Source of the DNA: an uncultured Solirubrobacterales bacterium
Lineage (GTDB): Bacteria; Actinomycetota; Thermoleophilia; Solirubrobacterales; JACPNS01
Direction of reading: 5' to 3'
Length of the DNA stretch: 64,000 nt
Assembly (NCBI GenBank): GCA_937128795.1
Contig: CAKZMQ010000007.1
Span: forward strand, 124,001 to 188,000
This document shows positions 16,730 to 25,484 of the stretch, piece by piece. Every line of letters begins with the position of its first letter. The first letter of the stretch is position 1. The notes beneath the pieces were generated by a model. The model saw only the letters and a list, made by a program, of their open reading frames with translations, ran no database searches and had not been told where the DNA came from. Made by a program: the position numbers and the translations under genes.

Positions 16730-18670
16730 GTGACCATCATCGCGGAATTCGGTAGAACCGAGCCTCTGTTGGAGCAGTTTCTTCAGTTTGCTCCGGATGC
16801 GATCGTTGGGATCGACCGCGAAGGCGTGATCGTGCTCGCCAATGCACAAATTCATCAAGTGTTCGGCTACACCCGCGATGAAATTGTTGGCAATCCGGTC
16901 GAGATGCTGGTTCCGATGCAACAGCGCGGACAGCATATGTTGCACCGCCAGGAATACTTCAAAGATCCGAAGACGCGGCCGATGGGGGCAGGCTTGGAGC
17001 TGTTCGGGCTTCGCGCTGACGGAACCGAGTTTCCTGCAGAGATCAGCCTTTCGAGCATGGAGCACGATGGTGACGTAATCGCAATCGCCGCGATACGCGA
17101 CGTTACGGCGCGAACCCGCGCCGAAAAGAAGTTCGAACAACTACTTGAGCTGGCCCCGGATGCGATCGTGGGAATCGATCGCAGCGGAATGATTGTCTTA
17201 GTGAACGCGCAAGTAGAACTCCTGTTCGGCTACCCGCGCGAGGAAATGCTCGGCCAAACGATTGAAATGCTCGTGCCGGATCGATTTCGAATGAGTCACA
17301 CGGCTCATCGGTCAAGTTACTTCGCTGACCCAACAACCCGAGCGATGGGCGCCGGCCTCGAGCTTTATGGCTTGCGTGCCGACGGAACGGAGTTTCCTGC
17401 TGAGATAAGCCTTTCCAGCATCCAAACCGACGAGGGCATCATTGCGACGGCGGCGATCAGGGATATTTCGGAAAGGGTGAAGGCCGACAGCGTCAGGCAA
17501 AAGCTGGAGACTGAGCTAAAGCTCAACCAGTCGCGTCGCTTGGAAAGTGTCGGGCAACTCGCTGGCGGCGTTGCACATGATTTCAACAATCTGCTGAGCG
17601 TGATTCTCAATTACGCGGCGTTTTTGACGGAATCGCTTGCAGACAGTCAAGAACTCAAGGAAGATGCAGAACAGATCAAACGAGCCGCCGAGCGAGCAGC
17701 GGAACTTACACGGCAACTATTGATTTTTAGTCGTCGCGACGTGGTCAAAGCTGAGTCACTCTCGCTGAATGAGGCCCTGAATGACTTGAAAATCTTGCTC
17801 CAACGCACGCTTGGCGAACAGATTGATTTTCGAATGGATCTCGATGCGAATTTGTGGCCCGTGTTTGTTGACCGTGGCCAGTTTGAGCAGGTCGTGATGA
17901 ACCTGGTCATTAACGCCCGCGACGCAATGGCGGGAAGTGGCATTCTCGAGCTGGACACGTCAAACGTGGAGATCGATGAGGAGTTTGTTCGTTTCAGTCC
18001 AGACGAAATCAAACCGGGTAAGTACGTTCGGGTCACGGTTGCTGATTCTGGAAAAGGTATGGATCGCGAGACGATGGAACGCGCGTTCGAGCCGTTTTTT
18101 ACCACCAAAGACAAATCAGAGGGCACCGGGCTCGGTCTCGCAACTGTCTACGGCATCGTCAAACAGGCCGGCGGGCACATCTTCATTTATTCCGAAGAGG
18201 GTCGTGGGACTTCTGTGAAGATGCACTTTCCCGCCGAATACGGAGACGCCAAGACTGTGAAGCCTGAATCAGGTAGGCCAGCGATTGGTAGTGGCGAACG
18301 CATTGTGGTGGCTGAGGATGAACCTGCGGTGAGAACGATGGTCAAGCGGATACTCGAGAGCAACGGCTACGAAGTTGCTCAGTTCTCGAATGGGCGAGAA
18401 GCGCTCGCATATTGCGAATCGCCAGGCGTCGAGATCGACCTATTGCTGACTGACGTGGTGATGCCGGAGATGTCTGGCGACGAGCTATTCGTTCGATTGC
18501 AGCAATCGCGGCCCGGGTTAGACGTGTTGTTCATGTCCGGATACAGCGAAACGATTATCGAACGGCAGCGGTCTGGCGCGGGTGTTTCAGACTTGATCGA
18601 AAAGCCATTCACAAGTGCAGAGCTGCTCAAGGCGGTGCAGAGCGCGATGAAACGGTCTGCTGCCGGCTGA
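16730..18670 (+). CDS. PAS-PAS hybrid sensor histidine kinase with C-terminal receiver
   Basis: Sensor kinase of 646 residues with no membrane segment, so it senses a cytoplasmic signal. Order: PAS1 (~15-128), PAS2 (~137-250), HisKA with phospho-acceptor His283 ([15 protein letters not shown]), HATPase_c (N box [10 protein letters not shown] ~391-400, G1 DSGKGMD ~439-445, G2 [11 protein letters not shown] ~465-474), then a receiver domain (~523-645) with phospho-acceptor Asp575 and Lys625. The two PAS domains are near duplicates, sharing [10 protein letters not shown] and [17 protein letters not shown] exactly. The GTG start is overlapped by a strong GGGAGGGGG site. No separate regulator is adjacent; output may go through a distant HPt or CheY-like partner. 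Confidence 0.93.
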   Translation: MTIIAEFGRTEPLLEQFLQFAPDAIVGIDREGVIVLANAQIHQVFGYTRDEIVGNPVEMLVPMQQRGQHMLHRQEYFKDPKTRPMGAGLELFGLRADGTEFPAEISLSSMEHDGDVIAIAAIRDVTARTRAEKKFEQLLELAPDAIVGIDRSGMIVLVNAQVELLFGYPREEMLGQTIEMLVPDRFRMSHTAHRSSYFADPTTRAMGAGLELYGLRADGTEFPAEISLSSIQTDEGIIATAAIRDISERVKADSVRQKLETELKLNQSRRLESVGQLAGGVAHDFNNLLSVILNYAAFLTESLADSQELKEDAEQIKRAAERAAELTRQLLIFSRRDVVKAESLSLNEALNDLKILLQRTLGEQIDFRMDLDANLWPVFVDRGQFEQVVMNLVINARDAMAGSGILELDTSNVEIDEEFVRFSPDEIKPGKYVRVTVADSGKGMDRETMERAFEPFFTTKDKSEGTGLGLATVYGIVKQAGGHIFIYSEEGRGTSVKMHFPAEYGDAKTVKPESGRPAIGSGERIVVAEDEPAVRTMVKRILESNGYEVAQFSNGREALAYCESPGVEIDLLLTDVVMPEMSGDELFVRLQQSRPGLDVLFMSGYSETIIERQRSGAGVSDLIEKPFTSAELLKAVQSAMKRSAAG

Positions 18671-18802
18671 GGGTGGGGTCAGACGAAACAAAGAACGGGT
18701 AGCGTGCTTGGTAGTTACATAACGCTCCGATTCGTCCCCTCGCACATGCGGTAGCCAAACGCCTCGGGGAAGTTTCTCGGAGACCTAGGAAGTAGGTTCA
18801 AC

Positions 18803-19168
18803 ATGACTGAACCGATCGACGCATCGGATCAGGCCACGTTCGCCGAACAAATCTCACGTGAGATGGAAGCGCTTTACGCAACCCACTACGGCCATAGCCG
18901 TGGGAAGGCGACCACCTACATCAACGGAAAGACCGTTCTGTGCATGGTCGAGGGAAGTCGCAGCGACAACGAAGCCGACGAATTCGAGCGCGGCGATAGC
19001 GCTGGCGTGATTGACCGCCGTGTTGCGTTTCAAGTCAATCAGGAGGATGCCTTCACCGAAATGGTTGAGCGAATCACCGGAAGAACGGTCGTCGCTTTCC
19101 TGAGCGCAAATCAAGAAAACCTGACGTTTGCGGCAGAGCTGTTTGTTCTCGATCACGAACTTGTTTAG
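18803..19168 (+). CDS. DUF2294 / MpsC-domain protein
   Basis: A small protein (121 aa) matching the DUF2294 family, also named for MpsC of a Na+-translocating membrane-potential system. The typical layout is visible: an N-terminal helix (ISREMEALYATHYGHSRGKATTYINGK), a middle strand (TVLCMVEG), FERGDSAGVIDRRVAFQ, and the closing ERITGRTVVAFLSANQENLTFAAELFVLD. No signal peptide or membrane segment is present, so a direct pump role is unlikely; many family members are stand-alone and uncharacterised. It ends 2 bp before the sigma-like gene, so the two are almost certainly cotranscribed. Confidence 0.78.
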   Translation: MTEPIDASDQATFAEQISREMEALYATHYGHSRGKATTYINGKTVLCMVEGSRSDNEADEFERGDSAGVIDRRVAFQVNQEDAFTEMVERITGRTVVAFLSANQENLTFAAELFVLDHELV

Positions 19169-19170
19169 GT

Positions 19171-19743
19171 ATGAGTGAGTTCCCATCCATCGCATCTGAC
19201 GCGGAACTAATGGCGCTCGCCAGGAGGGGGGAGAGGGCGCCATTTGCCGCCCTGTACGGTCGTTACTGGCCACGCGCTGTGAAGATGGCGACCGTAATAT
19301 GTGAGTCGCGCATCGAAGCCAAGGACATCGTTCGCGTCTCGTTCGGCGAGGCTTGGCGAACCCGTGACGAGTACGTGCCGGAAAGAGAAACGGTGCGTTC
19401 CTGGTTGCTGGGAATCGTCCGCGATCAGGCCGCGTTTTCACGCACCGGTGCCGTTCAATGGGGTCGCAGTCGGTTTGTGGCCGAGGTAGGCGATGAATCG
19501 AGTGAAGGTCTCGAATCTGAGGGCGACTTGGATCTGGCGTCGGATGTCTCAGGTGCGATAGCGCTTCTTTTGGCAGATACTCCGATAGAGCAGCGTGAGG
19601 CAATAGCGATGTCATTCTTCGGCGAGCTTTCCCCTGATGAGATCGCGCGGCAGCTGGACATGACAGAGGCAGCGGTGGCCGGTCGGGTGAGATTAGGGTT
19701 GGAAGAACTGCGTGCGCGAGATTTCAACGTCACCCGGCAGTAA
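19171..19743 (+). CDS. ECF-type RNA polymerase sigma factor-like protein
   Basis: 190-aa protein with the layout of an extracytoplasmic-function sigma factor. A region 2-like part (DAELMALARRGERAPFAALYGRYWPRAVKMA) is followed by a loop and a region 4-like helix-turn-helix (IEQREAIAMSFFGELSPDEIARQLDMTEAAVAGRVRLGLEELR). The region 2 part is atypical: the usual EDLxQEVF motif that binds the -10 element reads AKDIVRVSFGEAW, so promoter recognition may be unusual. No anti-sigma gene is adjacent. Instead the partner in the operon is the MpsC-domain protein 2 bp upstream. Confidence 0.78.
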   Translation: MSEFPSIASDAELMALARRGERAPFAALYGRYWPRAVKMATVICESRIEAKDIVRVSFGEAWRTRDEYVPERETVRSWLLGIVRDQAAFSRTGAVQWGRSRFVAEVGDESSEGLESEGDLDLASDVSGAIALLLADTPIEQREAIAMSFFGELSPDEIARQLDMTEAAVAGRVRLGLEELRARDFNVTRQ

Positions 19744-19826
19744 GGGAATTGGCGAGATTCGGACGCGGCTCTGGTGATGTCCGAAAAACGCCAGATTTGT
19801 GATTCGGGTGGGTCTACGTTGGTCGG

Positions 19827-20735
19827 ATGAATCGCAATGAAGTTACGTTCGACGTCAACGGCGACATGTGCGCCGCTTGGCTTTATCGGCCACCAGCACA
19901 CCCGGAGTCGTCAACTCCAATCGTCGTGATGGCTCACGGACTCTCCGGCACCAGGCGCGACCGTCTTGGCGCTTTCGCCGAGCGGTTCGCGCAGGCAGGG
20001 TTCGCAGCGCTGATATTTGACCATCGCGGATTCGGCGACAGCGAGGGCGAGCCGGACCGCTTCGTCCCCGCTCGGCAGCGTGAAGACTGGTCTGCGGCGA
20101 TCGAGTTCGCACGTGAAGTCGACGGAATTGATGCGAAACGAGTTGCAACGTTCGGCTCTTCGATGGGGGGAGGAAACGCGCTCGCCGCGGCAGCCGCCGA
20201 CCCGTGTGTTGCCGCCGCGATCAGTCAAGTGCCGTTCCTTGACCTGAGGCGACAGGCGCATCGCAACTCAATGCGCGTGAATCTAAAGATTTTCGCGAGC
20301 GCGTTGCTCGGCAGACATCTGCCCGCTGTGGGTCAACCGAACGAAGCCGCGTTCATAAACGCTCCGGGAAGCGAAGCCGGGTGGCGGCACGTAGTTTCGA
20401 TCGGGGAGGACTCTCGGTGGCGGGACCGCGTCTCGTCGCGATGGCTGCTCGGTAGGCCGTTCAATCCGGGCCGCCTCGCATCCGAACTGCACTGCCCCTG
20501 GCTCGTTTGCGTAGGAGACGCTGATCGAGTCGCTCGACCAGGCCCGGCAATCAAAGCTGCTCGTCGGGCTCCGCAAGGCGAACTTCGTGTGTATCCAGGA
20601 GTCGATCACTTCGACATCTACGACGGACCAGAGCATGAGGCGATCGTTTCCGACGAGATCGAGTTTCTTCGCCGGCACCTCCTCAAGTCAACCAAAACCC
20701 GCCTCACTGAAGCTGCTCAGCCAGCCCCACAATGA
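19827..20735 (+). CDS. Alpha/beta hydrolase (dienelactone hydrolase/peptidase S9-like)
   Basis: Serine hydrolase of 302 residues. Oxyanion-side motif VVMAHGLSGTRRDRL, nucleophile elbow FGSSMGGGNAL (Ser), acid Asp in LVCVGDADRVARPG and catalytic His in YPGVDHFDIYDGP are all in the right order. An insertion between residues ~140 and 210 forms the cap. No signal peptide, so it acts in the cytoplasm. The substrate is unknown. Its 3' end overlaps the convergent VOC gene by 32 bp. Confidence 0.87.
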   Translation: MNRNEVTFDVNGDMCAAWLYRPPAHPESSTPIVVMAHGLSGTRRDRLGAFAERFAQAGFAALIFDHRGFGDSEGEPDRFVPARQREDWSAAIEFAREVDGIDAKRVATFGSSMGGGNALAAAAADPCVAAAISQVPFLDLRRQAHRNSMRVNLKIFASALLGRHLPAVGQPNEAAFINAPGSEAGWRHVVSIGEDSRWRDRVSSRWLLGRPFNPGRLASELHCPWLVCVGDADRVARPGPAIKAARRAPQGELRVYPGVDHFDIYDGPEHEAIVSDEIEFLRRHLLKSTKTRLTEAAQPAPQ

Positions 20736-21147
20736 TTCCTTCGGGGCCACGCAGGTAGCAGAGCCGATAAATGTCTTCGTACTGAGCGATCTCGCCTAGC
20801 AATTCCGCGTCGTGATCGGCGAGCATGCGAGCAACCGTCTCGTCGATGTCGTCAACAGCGAACATGATGCGACGCAATCCAAGGGCGTTGGGCGGTGCAT
20901 TTTCTTGTTCGGCCCTGACGGCCTCGGGTGAATGAAATTTCGTCAGCTCCACGCGGCCATGCCCGTCGGGTGTTTTCAGCATGGCGATATCTGCTCGCAC
21001 GTTCTCAAGGCCCACTGTTTGATCCACCCAGGGCCCTTCGACTTGAGTCTGACCGTCAAGCTCCATGCCGAGGTCGACGAAGAACGCCGTGACGGCCTCG
21101 AGATCATCAACGACGATGAGTACGTTGTCCAATCGCTGGATTGCCAC
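20704..21147 (-). CDS. VOC superfamily (glyoxalase/dioxygenase-fold) protein
   Basis: 147-aa protein with two beta-alpha-beta-beta-beta modules of the vicinal oxygen chelate fold. It starts with LDNVLIVVDDLEAVTAFFVDLGMEL and the second module begins LRRIMFAVDDIDETVARM. A metal-binding Glu is likely in GRVELTKF and another near the C-terminus (DIYRLCYLRGPEGIIVGLAEQL). The RGPEG(I)IV(G)LAE ending is typical of metal-dependent VOC enzymes such as lactoylglutathione lyase-like or fosfomycin-resistance-like proteins. The specific reaction is unknown. Confidence 0.84.
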   Translation of the reverse strand: MAIQRLDNVLIVVDDLEAVTAFFVDLGMELDGQTQVEGPWVDQTVGLENVRADIAMLKTPDGHGRVELTKFHSPEAVRAEQENAPPNALGLRRIMFAVDDIDETVARMLADHDAELLGEIAQYEDIYRLCYLRGPEGIIVGLAEQLQ

Positions 21148-21238
21148 GCCAGCGAGGCTAACGGACGGATTCGATCTTGTCTGGAGCTAGCTATTCGCCA
21201 GAAAGCACCGTTCTGAGCGCACCGTATATTGAACGTCC

Positions 21239-21793
21239 GTGGGCAAACTCATCTATGCGAACAACTGCTCCCTCGACGGGTTCATCGAAGATATGAACGG
21301 AAGCTTCGAATTCTCCGAACCTGATGACGAGGTGCATCAATTTTGGAACGACCTGCTGCGACAGACCGGAACCCAGATCTACGGCCGGCGCCTGTACGAG
21401 ACGATGGCCGTGTGGGAAACGATGCCGGTCGAGGATGAGCCAGCGGTGATACGCGAGTTCGCGGAGATCTGGCGAAGCCGCGACAAATTTGTCTACTCGA
21501 GAACACTTGAGACCGTCACAAGCACGCGCACCACACTGGAGCGGGAGTTCAACCCAGACCAGATCCGTGAGCTCAAGGCCGGTGACGAAGACCTCCTGAT
21601 CGGTGGGCCCAACCTTGCCACCGCCGCATTCACGGCAGGACTCGTTGACGAAGTTGGACTGATGTTCTCGCCAGCAGCCATCGGTGGCGGTAAACCGGCG
21701 CTGCCGACCGGCCAGCGAATTGACCTACAACTGATCGACGAAATCCGCTTCCCGAGCGGCGCCGTCTATTTGCACTACGCCGTCGAGCACTAG
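21239..21793 (+). CDS. Dihydrofolate reductase family protein (RibD C-terminal domain-like)
   Basis: 184-aa protein of the RibD_C/DHFR-like fold. It has the usual opening GKLIYANNCSLDGFIED, the GTQIYGRRLYETMAVWE helix, a KFVYSRTLE segment and the NADPH-binding DEDLLIGGPNLATAAFTAGLVDEV motif. These stand-alone homologues are widespread in actinobacteria and their substrate is generally unknown; they are not the essential FolA. It starts with GTG. Confidence 0.86.
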   Translation: MGKLIYANNCSLDGFIEDMNGSFEFSEPDDEVHQFWNDLLRQTGTQIYGRRLYETMAVWETMPVEDEPAVIREFAEIWRSRDKFVYSRTLETVTSTRTTLEREFNPDQIRELKAGDEDLLIGGPNLATAAFTAGLVDEVGLMFSPAAIGGGKPALPTGQRIDLQLIDEIRFPSGAVYLHYAVEH

Positions 21794-21928
21794 TCGATAC
21801 GCGATCTGAAGGAACGGCCCGTCGGCCGGCAGATTGCGTGAAAACTACGGTCGTATTCGATCATCGAACTCACGTACCGTGGGCTTCAGTTCGCGTTTGT
21901 ATTGTCTAGGAAAGTAGGTCGCCGCACG

Positions 21929-22480
21929 ATGCCAATTGAACTCGCATTAGTCGTTTACGACCATCAAGAAGGAGCGGAGCTTGCATACGGTGCTGCGAAA
22001 CACAAGCATCGGGACTCGGTCTGGCTGCGGGAGGCCGCGTTCGTGGAAATGCACCACGGTGGTCGCGTTTCGTTTCGCGGGACGTTTGGAGACCGTTACG
22101 TAAGTCAAGAAGAGATTGGCGACGCGACGGGACCCAACGCTGCTGCGGGCGCACTTACTGGCGGCGTGGTTGGAGGAGTATTTGGTCCGCCAGGCTTCGT
22201 CCTCGGACTGATCGTCGGACTGATGGCAGGCGGTCGCAAGGACGCCGAAGACGCGCCGGAGCCGCAGGGTGAGTTCTTTGATCAGCTCCGGGGCGAACTC
22301 GATCACGGTCAATCAGCCATCATCTTGCTCGCGGAGTCTTCACATGTGGATGAAATGTTGGCCGCGTTGTCAGGAACCGACGCAAAGCAGGTCCGACACC
22401 CGGTAGACGAAGAACTGGTGAAGTCACTCGAACAGTCGCTCCCGTACGTTCCGCCCGCCAAACCGGGCGAATACCTCTGA
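21929..22480 (+). CDS. DUF1269/DUF6325-like protein with glycine-rich membrane hairpin
   Basis: 183 residues from the ATG at 21929 (MPIELALVVYDH); a longer frame to 21902 lacks support. The layout is an N-terminal alpha/beta strand set (GAELAYGAAKHKHRDSVWLREAAFVEMH), then a glycine-rich hydrophobic hairpin (GPNAAAGALTGGVVGGVFGPPGFVLGLIVGLMAGG), and a soluble C-terminus with QSAIILLAESSHVDEMLAAL. This matches membrane-associated DUF1269-type proteins of unknown function. The glycine zipper could insert in a membrane or drive oligomers. Confidence 0.68.
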   Translation: MPIELALVVYDHQEGAELAYGAAKHKHRDSVWLREAAFVEMHHGGRVSFRGTFGDRYVSQEEIGDATGPNAAAGALTGGVVGGVFGPPGFVLGLIVGLMAGGRKDAEDAPEPQGEFFDQLRGELDHGQSAIILLAESSHVDEMLAALSGTDAKQVRHPVDEELVKSLEQSLPYVPPAKPGEYL

Positions 22481-22520
22481 GTACTGCGGCACCGGCGACG
22501 CCACCAGCGCTTTCCCGACT

Positions 22521-22907
22521 TCACAAAACGGCAATGCCAGCGACAGCCACGAAGCCGATGCTCAGCGATACAAACGCAAGCGCTGCCGTGACTCTGAAGA
22601 ACCTCGAACTGTTCCGGTCGAGGCCAAACGCGAGCGGTACGAACAGCAGCGGGTCGACCACGCTTCCGAACAAGATCGCTGCGACTACCCAAGCGGGCAC
22701 TGGATTTACGATGGCGCCGGCAGCGGCGACCGCAACACCCATCAGAAGAATCGAAACGTGCGCGCTGACCAACTGGCGAAAGCTGACGAGTCCGAGTTTC
22801 TTGAACAACTCCGGCTTCTCTTCAGCGGCGATGAGAACCCATCCTGAGATCACGCCGAAGGCAATCTCCACGATGCCGATTTTTGCAAGCAGCGGGATTG
22901 TCGTCAT
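22521..22907 (-). CDS. Small four-helix integral membrane protein
   Basis: 128-aa protein with four hydrophobic segments: IGIVEIAFGVISGWVLIAA, SAHVSILLMGVAVAAAGAIV, PAWVVAAILFGSVVDPLLFVPLAFG and VTAALAFVSLSIGFVAVAGIAVL. A polar stretch (EEKPELFKKLG) lies between the first two. It resembles styrene-oxide-isomerase-like or DUF4149-type small membrane proteins, but I cannot assign it. It overlaps the start codon region of its upstream neighbour, the alpha/beta hydrolase stop, by 4 bp, so the two are cotranscribed. Confidence 0.7.
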   Translation of the reverse strand: MTTIPLLAKIGIVEIAFGVISGWVLIAAEEKPELFKKLGLVSFRQLVSAHVSILLMGVAVAAAGAIVNPVPAWVVAAILFGSVVDPLLFVPLAFGLDRNSSRFFRVTAALAFVSLSIGFVAVAGIAVL

Positions 22908-23803
22908 GCGAGAAACTCCAATACTTCTCGGTGGAATTCGTCAGGCTGTTCGAACATCGCGCAGTGTCCCGTGGAGTCGAGGACCACAAACTTCTCGACG
23001 ACTTCGCGCTTGGAGAACTCTTCTAGGTCCTCGATCGGAGCGATTTTGTCCTGCGCTCCACTGATCACCAGCGTCGGACAACGCAGGCCGGACATCGCCT
23101 GTTCGGCGTCGTAGCGGAAGCCGCGCGCAAGCGTTGGAAACATGCCGGGCGAACCCGTGCCGGCGATCATCAACTCCGCGAACCGTGGTTCCAGCTGGCG
23201 CGCATTGAAGACATATGGCGTCAGAGTGAGCATCCGCAAGATCGGATGACGCGCGATGAACTTACGAAGGCGTTCGGGAAGCGGGATTCCCGTGGTGGCC
23301 ACCTCGATCAAAAAATTGGCCACCTTGGGACGTCGTCGGAGCGTGCGTATGGGCGACCTTGAGAGCCCGATCACCGAAGTTATCGGCCCGCCCGTCAGAA
23401 CCAGACGCCGCAGCCGATGGGGATGGCGAAAAGCAAGCTCGATTGCGAGAAGCGTGCCGAGCGAGTGGCCCACGACATCGATCGTCTCAAGGCCTAGCTG
23501 TTCGCAAAGCTCATCGAGCACGCCTACTACTTCGGTCGGATCGTAACTCCGAGCGCCTTCGGATGCTCCGAACCCGGGAAGGTCGACTGCGATCGTGCGG
23601 CGCGTGGCGGCCAGCGCCGGAATGTTCTCGCTCCACCAATTGGACGAGCCGGCCAGCCCGTGAATGAGCAGGCAAGGTGTCTGACCTTCACCGGCATCTA
23701 GGAACGCGATCCGGCGGCCGCCTGCAATCAAGTCGCGGCGCCGCACGGTCACGTCGCTTGGAGACGTCGGCGCTGAGCGAGTCGTCGTTTGGTTCACAGC
23801 CAC
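22904..23803 (-). CDS. Alpha/beta fold hydrolase
   Basis: 299-aa serine hydrolase. HGLAGSSNWW (oxyanion), DLPGFGASEG, nucleophile elbow VVGHSLGTLLAIE, acid Asp in VISGAQDKIAP and catalytic His in DSTGHCAMFEQPDEF are in order, giving a complete triad. No signal peptide. It is divergent from the TetR gene at 23863, with an AACG-CT-CGTT palindrome in between, so it is the likely target of that regulator together with the small membrane protein downstream. Confidence 0.88.
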   Translation of the reverse strand: MAVNQTTTRSAPTSPSDVTVRRRDLIAGGRRIAFLDAGEGQTPCLLIHGLAGSSNWWSENIPALAATRRTIAVDLPGFGASEGARSYDPTEVVGVLDELCEQLGLETIDVVGHSLGTLLAIELAFRHPHRLRRLVLTGGPITSVIGLSRSPIRTLRRRPKVANFLIEVATTGIPLPERLRKFIARHPILRMLTLTPYVFNARQLEPRFAELMIAGTGSPGMFPTLARGFRYDAEQAMSGLRCPTLVISGAQDKIAPIEDLEEFSKREVVEKFVVLDSTGHCAMFEQPDEFHREVLEFLA

Positions 23804-23822
23804 GAGTGCAGCGTAACAGATA

Positions 23823-23838
23823 ATGAACGCTCGTTATA
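23823..23838. promoter_or_regulatory. Putative TetR operator, AACG-N2-CGTT palindrome
   Basis: The gap between the divergent hydrolase and TetR genes holds an inverted repeat AACG (23826-23829), CT, CGTT (23832-23835), followed by an AT-rich stretch (TATATA) that could be a -10 region. The same AACG-N2-CGTT core occurs at 47502-47515 upstream of the thioesterase gene. Confidence 0.6.
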
Positions 23839-23862
23839 TATAACTGATTTAGTCTGTCAACG

Positions 23863-24483
23863 ATGACTCAGCGACGCACCAATCTGGAAAGGCGAACCGA
23901 GACGCGATCGCGGCTCCTGGAGTCGGCTGCGGAAGTGTTCGCTCGTCGCGGCTACGCAGCTGCCTCCGTAAGCGAAATCGTCGATGGGGCAGGGTGTTCG
24001 ACTGGCGCGCTCTATGCGCACTTCGAAGGCAAGAGCGATCTGTTCCTCAGTCTCATGGATGAAACGATCCCCGGGTGGGCCGGCTACTACGGCCAGGGGG
24101 TCGACGCCACTGAGTCGTTGGATGACGCGTTACGCGTCGTAGCGGCGCGTTGGGCGGCGCTGGTCGACAAAAGACCAGAACAGTGGACGCTGTTCGTGGA
24201 GTTCTGGTCAGTCGCTGTTCGCGACAAGAGCCTGACTCCAGAGTTCGCCGAGCGATACGCGGATATTCGAGGAGCGATGGCCACGTTGGTCGCCGGCATG
24301 GCCCAGCAGTTCAGTCTCGAGCTCGACGAATCGGCCGACACGCTCGCCGCAATTGTCCTCGCGCTGGCCGATGGACTTGCAATGCAGAGGCTTGCGAACC
24401 CGAATGAAGTGTCGGAGGAGCTGTTCTTGAACGCTCTAAGGATTGTTTTCGCCGCAGCCAGCGGGGCTGGCGATCGACCGTGA
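23863..24483 (+). CDS. TetR/AcrR family transcriptional regulator
   Basis: 206 residues with an N-terminal helix-turn-helix of the TetR family: RSRLLESAAEVFARRGYAAASVSEIVDGAGCSTGALYAHFEGKSDLFLSLMDE. The C-terminal ligand domain is alpha-helical and ends with a typical LADGLAMQRL segment. It starts 59 bp from the divergent hydrolase across a palindrome, the classic arrangement for self-regulation plus control of the neighbour. The ligand is unknown. Confidence 0.9.
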   Translation: MTQRRTNLERRTETRSRLLESAAEVFARRGYAAASVSEIVDGAGCSTGALYAHFEGKSDLFLSLMDETIPGWAGYYGQGVDATESLDDALRVVAARWAALVDKRPEQWTLFVEFWSVAVRDKSLTPEFAERYADIRGAMATLVAGMAQQFSLELDESADTLAAIVLALADGLAMQRLANPNEVSEELFLNALRIVFAAASGAGDRP

Positions 24484-24786
24484 CCACGCCTGGTCCTTTT
24501 CAGCAACTTCACATAACGTCAATTATCGTGCGTTGGATGTAAGTCAGGCGCTGGCTACCAAAGGCATTTTGCCGGACATCCGCCGGTCGTCGCATGGGCT
24601 CGTTGCAGGGTGAAAGGCACTCTTATGCCGCCATCCGGTGTTGGGGCACTCATCGTCCGTTCATCCGACTCTCATTTAGATGATGTTTTCAGTCTCATTT
24701 CAATGACTTTTCGGATTCTCATCTCGGTGACGTCGGACATGTTGTCGGGCGTCCCTTGGCCGAATAATCAGCGCAGCGCCCACCGC
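24484..24786. other. Gene-free stretch holding junction repeat 1
   Basis: 303 bases without a convincing gene. The left part (24484-24660) shows no ORF with family resemblance. The right part contains the first copy of the island repeat (described separately). This marks the left boundary of the accessory island against the chromosomal TetR gene. Confidence 0.6.
24668..24757 (+). repeat. Island junction repeat 1 (three L units, spacer, R tip)
   Basis: Three direct ~24-bp units at 24668-24690, 24691-24714 and 24715-24739, each built as (A)TTCTCAT-like head plus TGAC-like tail. The third unit ends in CGGACA (24734-24739). A 3-bp spacer (TGT) is followed by TGTCGG (24743-24748) and GCGTC in the opposite orientation. 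This is the most degenerate copy on its left side. It is the left limit of the array; the segment to its left shows no matching opposite end in the window. Confidence 0.75.
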
Positions 24787-25392
24787 CTAGTTTGAGGTCG
24801 GAACTCCGGCCGATCCTGTAGCCACCAATCTCAAGAGCGCGTCGGCGCACAGGTCGCGAACTTCTTCGGTAGACATTTGCTTATGGTCCAACCAATCAAG
24901 TGCAACGGTGATCACCAGGCCGATCCAGCCACGAACGATTAGCCGGTGACGGTCGTTGCCGGTGCCGCCGGCCGAAAGTGCGCTGACGATTCGCTTCTCC
25001 TGACGGGTCAAATTGTCGTCAATCAACTTCCGGACCTCGCTGTCAGTCGCCGGGGCGCCGCGGAAAAGTGTCCGGTAACCGTGTGGATGGGCTTCCACAT
25101 ATCGAAAATACTGATCGAGCGCTCCAAGGAGTCGGTCCTCACTGGGCAGCGCCACATCCGGCTTGGTCGCTTCGAGGATCGCGCGCGTCTCGTGTTCAAC
25201 GATGGCGTGCAAGAAGACTCGCTTGTTCTCGAAATGGTGATAGAGCAATCCACGCGAGACGCCGGCTTTATCTGCAACGTGATCGATCCAAACTTCGTCA
25301 TATGGCCGTGTTGCAAACAGCTCGCAGCCGATCTCAAGCAGTTGCGCTCGGCGATCGGTGGCATCGAGCCGAGAGTAAGCCTTGTTAGACAT
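24787..25392 (-). CDS. TetR/AcrR family transcriptional regulator (island segment A)
   Basis: 201 residues from ATG 25392; a TTG one codon upstream is less likely. N-terminal HTH: RAQLLEIGCELFATRPYDEVWIDHVADKAGVSRGLLYHHFENKRVFLHAIVE, a clean TetR signature. The rest is the helical ligand-binding domain. It is divergent from the alpha/beta hydrolase at 25485. An inverted repeat CCTTGTTAG (25380-25388) / CTAACAAGG (25441-25449) flanks the gap and could be part of its operator. It is cargo of the first island segment and is its own neighbour-regulator pair. Confidence 0.88.
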   Translation of the reverse strand: MSNKAYSRLDATDRRAQLLEIGCELFATRPYDEVWIDHVADKAGVSRGLLYHHFENKRVFLHAIVEHETRAILEATKPDVALPSEDRLLGALDQYFRYVEAHPHGYRTLFRGAPATDSEVRKLIDDNLTRQEKRIVSALSAGGTGNDRHRLIVRGWIGLVITVALDWLDHKQMSTEEVRDLCADALLRLVATGSAGVPTSN

Positions 25393-25449
25393 CAATTCAG
25401 GAGCGTACTACGATGTTGCTATAGGTCAGTTCAACAAGGCCTAACAAGG
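25380..25449. promoter_or_regulatory. Inverted repeat in the TetR/hydrolase divergent gap
   Basis: CCTTGTTAG at 25380-25388, overlapping the regulator start, is matched by CTAACAAGG at 25441-25449. The arms are 52 bp apart, which is wide for one dimer but would suit two regulator sites or looping. The gap between them carries the two divergent promoters. The assignment is tentative. Confidence 0.35.
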
Positions 25450-25484
25450 TTTTCTGGCTTTAACCCCCACACCCAGGAAGAAGT

